From Sphingomonas sp. G-3-2-10 (GTDB lineage Bacteria > Pseudomonadota > Alphaproteobacteria > Sphingomonadales > Sphingomonadaceae), in assembly GCF_012927115.1 (NCBI RefSeq), contig NZ_JABBFY010000001.1:1116001-1180000 (forward strand): a stretch of DNA of 64,000 bases. The letters are read 5' to 3'. Under the pieces are notes generated by a model that did not search any database, was not told where the DNA came from, and saw only the letters and a list, made by a program, of their open reading frames with translations. Positions 61,738 to 64,000 of the stretch are shown in pieces; position 1 is the stretch's first letter; every line of letters begins with the position of its first letter. The translations under genes and the position numbers were made by a program.

Positions 61738-62250
61738 ATGACAGCCTTCCCTACCCAACCCAGACCCCGTGCCCGCCGACTCAAGGCCGCCGGTATCGCC
61801 TTCGTCCCCGTCCGCACCGAGCGCAAACGCCATGACGGCTGGACGCCGGCGCGGCAGCAGGCGTTCCTTGTCGCGCTGTACGCCACCGGCGTCGTTGCCA
61901 CCGCGGCAAAGTCGGTCGGGATGAGCGGGCGGACGGCCTATCGTCTTCGCACCCGCTCCGGCGCAGCGAGCTTCGCCGCCGCATGGGACAAATTGCTCGG
62001 CGACGCGCGGCGGCGGGCCCTGGATCTGGTGACGGAGGCCGCGCTCACCGATCGCTTCGTTCCGCGCACCTATCGCGGGCTGCCGCTGGGCGTCGTTGCG
62101 GCGAACAATGATCACATGCTCATCGCCGCGCTTCGGGCACATGGCGCTGCCGGTCGGTTCGGATCGGCGCAAATCCCCTCGGGCAAAGGTCACGAACAGC
62201 GCGACTTCCCGGACCTTTTGGCGGCGCTCGGCGAAACGGCCTTCGTGTGA
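61738..62250 (+). CDS. Helix-turn-helix-like protein (170 aa)
   Basis: The N-terminal basic region (PRARRLKAAG) is followed by GWTPARQQAFLVALYATGVVATAAKSVGMSGRTAYRLR, which reads as a homeodomain-like helix-turn-helix: a helix, AAKSVGMS turn and recognition helix TAYRLRTRSG. The rest lacks a known effector. It may be a transcription factor or DNA-binding adaptor. The gene converges with the GGDEF-EAL gene, stop codons 6 nt apart. Confidence 0.7.
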   Translation: MTAFPTQPRPRARRLKAAGIAFVPVRTERKRHDGWTPARQQAFLVALYATGVVATAAKSVGMSGRTAYRLRTRSGAASFAAAWDKLLGDARRRALDLVTEAALTDRFVPRTYRGLPLGVVAANNDHMLIAALRAHGAAGRFGSAQIPSGKGHEQRDFPDLLAALGETAFV

Positions 62251-62256
62251 AGGTCC

Positions 62257-64000
62257 TCAGACCATCCCGCCGCCTTCGATCGCGGCCTTCCATTCGGTGA
62301 TGGTGTGGAACGCCGGCAGGCTGAGCTGTCCGTCCCCGGTCTTGGCGACCAGATTGTTCTTGGGATTGCTCGGATCGTAGGTCAGGCCGGCCGCCGCGAG
62401 CACCGCGGGCGATACGCGGTGCCGGGTGCACAGGCCCCCGGTGCCGTCGTCGACCAGAGGCTGCTCGAATTCCACGCCCTGCTGATGGTTCATCGCGCGG
62501 CGCACGGTCGCCACCGCCAGCTGGCCTTCGCCCAGATCGACCACGAACTGGGTCCCCTCGGGCACGTCGACGATCCCGTCGATCAGCGCGCCGGACGCCG
62601 AGAAATTGCGGAGCACCGCCGCGTAATAGTGATTGTCATGGATCACGCCCACCTTGCGGAAGGTCGCGTGGCGGCTGTGGCGCTGCTTGGCCGGGCCGTT
62701 CGGCTTGATCACCCATTTGCCGTCATGGATATAGCCGGTCAGTTCCTCGGCCGAGACGGCGCGGCTGTAGAGGAAGCCCTGGATATGGCTGACCTTCAGC
62801 GCCTTCATCGTCTCGAGCTGGTCGAAGCTCTCGATGCCCTCGGCTGTGGTCTCCATGCCCAGCGCATTGGCCAGCGCGACGATCGCGGCGATGATCGCCT
62901 GGTTGCGCGCGCCTTCCTCGGTGGTGCCGCGGACGAAGCTCTGGTCGATCTTGATCTTGTCGAACGGCGCGGTCTTCAGATAGCCGAGCGAGGAATAGCC
63001 GGTGCCGAAATCGTCGAGCGCCAGCCGCACGCCCAGCCGCTTCAGCGCGGCGAACCGCGCATCGGTCTCGAAACTGTCGCCCAGGAACACGCTTTCGGTG
63101 ATCTCGAGCTCCAGCCGCTCGGGGGGCAGCCCCGAATTGGCCAGCGCGCTGACTACGATCTGGGGCAGGTTCTCATTGGCGAACTGGATCGGCGAGACGT
63201 TCACCGCGACGCGCAGCTCGCCCGGCCATTTCGCGGCATCCATGCAGGCCTGCCGCAGCGTCCATTCGCCCAGCGCCGGGATCAGGTTCGCTTCCTCGGC
63301 GATCGGGATGAACACCGCCGGCGAAATGCGGCCGCGCTTGGGGTGGTTCCAGCGCATCAGCGCCTCGAACCCGCTGACCTCGTTGGTCGCGGCGTTCACC
63401 ACCGGCTGGTAATGGACTGCGATCTCGCCTCGCGACAGCGCGTCCATCAGATCCTGTTCCAGCTCGCGCCGCTCGTTCGCCGCCTTCAGGAATTCGGTCG
63501 AGAAGAAACGATATCCCCCGCCCCCGCCGCACTTGGCGTCGTACAGCGCCAGATCGACGTTGCGCATCACTTCCTCGCTGGTGCCGCCATCGAACGGCGT
63601 CACCGCGATGCCCACCGATGTGCCGACAAGGCAGCGGCTGCCATTGATCGAATAGGGTTGGGACAAGCCCTCGACGATCGCCGTGGCCAGCTCGCCCAGC
63701 GAGCCGCGGTCATGCGCATCCTGCAACAGGATCTGAAATTCATCGCCGCCGATCCGGCCGACCTTGTCGGCATCGCCCACGATCTTCACCAGCCGCGTCG
63801 CGACCTGCTTCAGCAGCGCGTCCCCCACGGCATGGCCCATCGAGTCGTTGATCGGCTTGAACCGGTCGAGATTGACCAGCATCACCGCGCACGGCCGGCG
63901 CTGGGCGCGCATCGCGCTCATGATGCCGTCCAGCTTGGCCGCCATGCGCACGCGGTTGGCCAGGCCAGTCAGCTGGTCGCTGGTCGCCAGCCTGCTGCTT
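62257..64000 (-). CDS. GGDEF-EAL-PilZ cyclic-di-GMP protein (5' end outside window)
   Basis: The frame is open to the right edge, so the N-terminus is missing. In order: a GGDEF domain starting DQLTGLANR, with the active-site GRIGGDEF intact; an EAL domain with FEALMRWNHPK, DDFGTGYSSL, KIDQSFV and TAEGIES, also apparently catalytic; and a PilZ domain with RHSRHATFR and NFSASGAL. Both synthesis and hydrolysis of c-di-GMP are therefore possible, with PilZ able to sense the product. A further C-terminal 65 residues include a second cysteine-containing segment. Confidence 0.95.
   Translation of the reverse strand, partial: SSRLATSDQLTGLANRVRMAAKLDGIMSAMRAQRRPCAVMLVNLDRFKPINDSMGHAVGDALLKQVATRLVKIVGDADKVGRIGGDEFQILLQDAHDRGSLGELATAIVEGLSQPYSINGSRCLVGTSVGIAVTPFDGGTSEEVMRNVDLALYDAKCGGGGGYRFFSTEFLKAANERRELEQDLMDALSRGEIAVHYQPVVNAATNEVSGFEALMRWNHPKRGRISPAVFIPIAEEANLIPALGEWTLRQACMDAAKWPGELRVAVNVSPIQFANENLPQIVVSALANSGLPPERLELEITESVFLGDSFETDARFAALKRLGVRLALDDFGTGYSSLGYLKTAPFDKIKIDQSFVRGTTEEGARNQAIIAAIVALANALGMETTAEGIESFDQLETMKALKVSHIQGFLYSRAVSAEELTGYIHDGKWVIKPNGPAKQRHSRHATFRKVGVIHDNHYYAAVLRNFSASGALIDGIVDVPEGTQFVVDLGEGQLAVATVRRAMNHQQGVEFEQPLVDDGTGGLCTRHRVSPAVLAAAGLTYDPSNPKNNLVAKTGDGQLSLPAFHTITEWKAAIEGGGMV

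Noticed and set aside
1..64000. CRISPR arrays, tRNA, rRNA, prophage or insertion sequences
   Set aside because: No regularly spaced direct repeats, no tRNA cloverleaf with CCA-end context, no integrase or transposase domain and no composition shift were seen by eye. A covariance search was not possible.

Overview
The window is a 64 kb piece of a GC-rich alphaproteobacterial chromosome. It most probably comes from Sphingomonas or a close relative (Sphingomonadales). The grounds are the order dusB-ntrB-ntrC-ntrY-ntrX next to hfq-hflX and mazG, an ispD-ispF fusion, a double-length Hfq, hdaA beside ppk1, the trpF-trpB-trpA-accD-folC block, and sphingomonad-type palindromic intergenic repeats. The genus is an inference. 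Coding density is very high, many genes overlap by exactly 4 nt (ATGA or GTGA), and no gap between genes exceeds about 250 bases. I saw no tRNA, rRNA, CRISPR array, integrase or insertion sequence. It reads as core chromosome with small accessory inserts.

Region by region: 1-4.3 kb holds a partial metallo-hydrolase, small membrane proteins, a retropepsin-like protease, mazG, a metallo-beta-lactamase/rhodanese fusion and a YdcF-like protein. 4.3-14 kb holds hflX, a tandem-domain hfq, a guanidinium exporter gene (sugE/gdx) with a structured leader, and the ntrX-ntrY-ntrC-ntrB-dusB nitrogen-regulation cluster. 14-18.2 kb holds ispDF, two paralogous four-cysteine secreted proteins, pncC, ratA and lipA. 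18.3-25.9 kb holds carbonic anhydrase, ppk2, aspS, rnd and a small I78-type inhibitor lipoprotein. 25.9-31.4 kb is a four-gene chain DUF2066-hdaA-ppk1-ppx in which every junction is a 4-nt overlap. 31.5-37 kb holds purM, purN, an EEP-family hydrolase and a large patatin-like protein. 37-45.6 kb holds lapA, pyrF, small secreted proteins, and trpF-trpB-(small membrane protein)-trpA-accD-folC. 45.7-53.5 kb holds a TPR protein, an AmpG-like transporter, a Rieske oxygenase, a lone receiver protein, an RluB-type pseudouridine synthase with a long basic tail, rsmD and an MHS-type MFS transporter. 53.6-64 kb holds a PiT phosphate transporter, a methyltransferase, uvrD/pcrA, a repeat-bearing secreted protein, a helix-turn-helix-like protein and a GGDEF-EAL-PilZ protein cut by the right edge.

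Themes: nitrogen and stress regulation (NtrBC, NtrYX, Hfq, HflX); phosphate and polyphosphate handling (PiT, PPK1, PPK2, PPX), with PPK1/PPX translationally chained to the replication regulator HdaA; and tryptophan, purine, pyrimidine, isoprenoid, lipoyl and folate biosynthesis. The points most worth a second look are the asymmetric tandem Hfq, the candidate riboswitch-like leader of sugE, NtrX without the sigma-54 GAFTGA loop, the DUF2066-hdaA-ppk1-ppx coupling, the small membrane protein inside trpBA, and the families of palindromic intergenic repeats.
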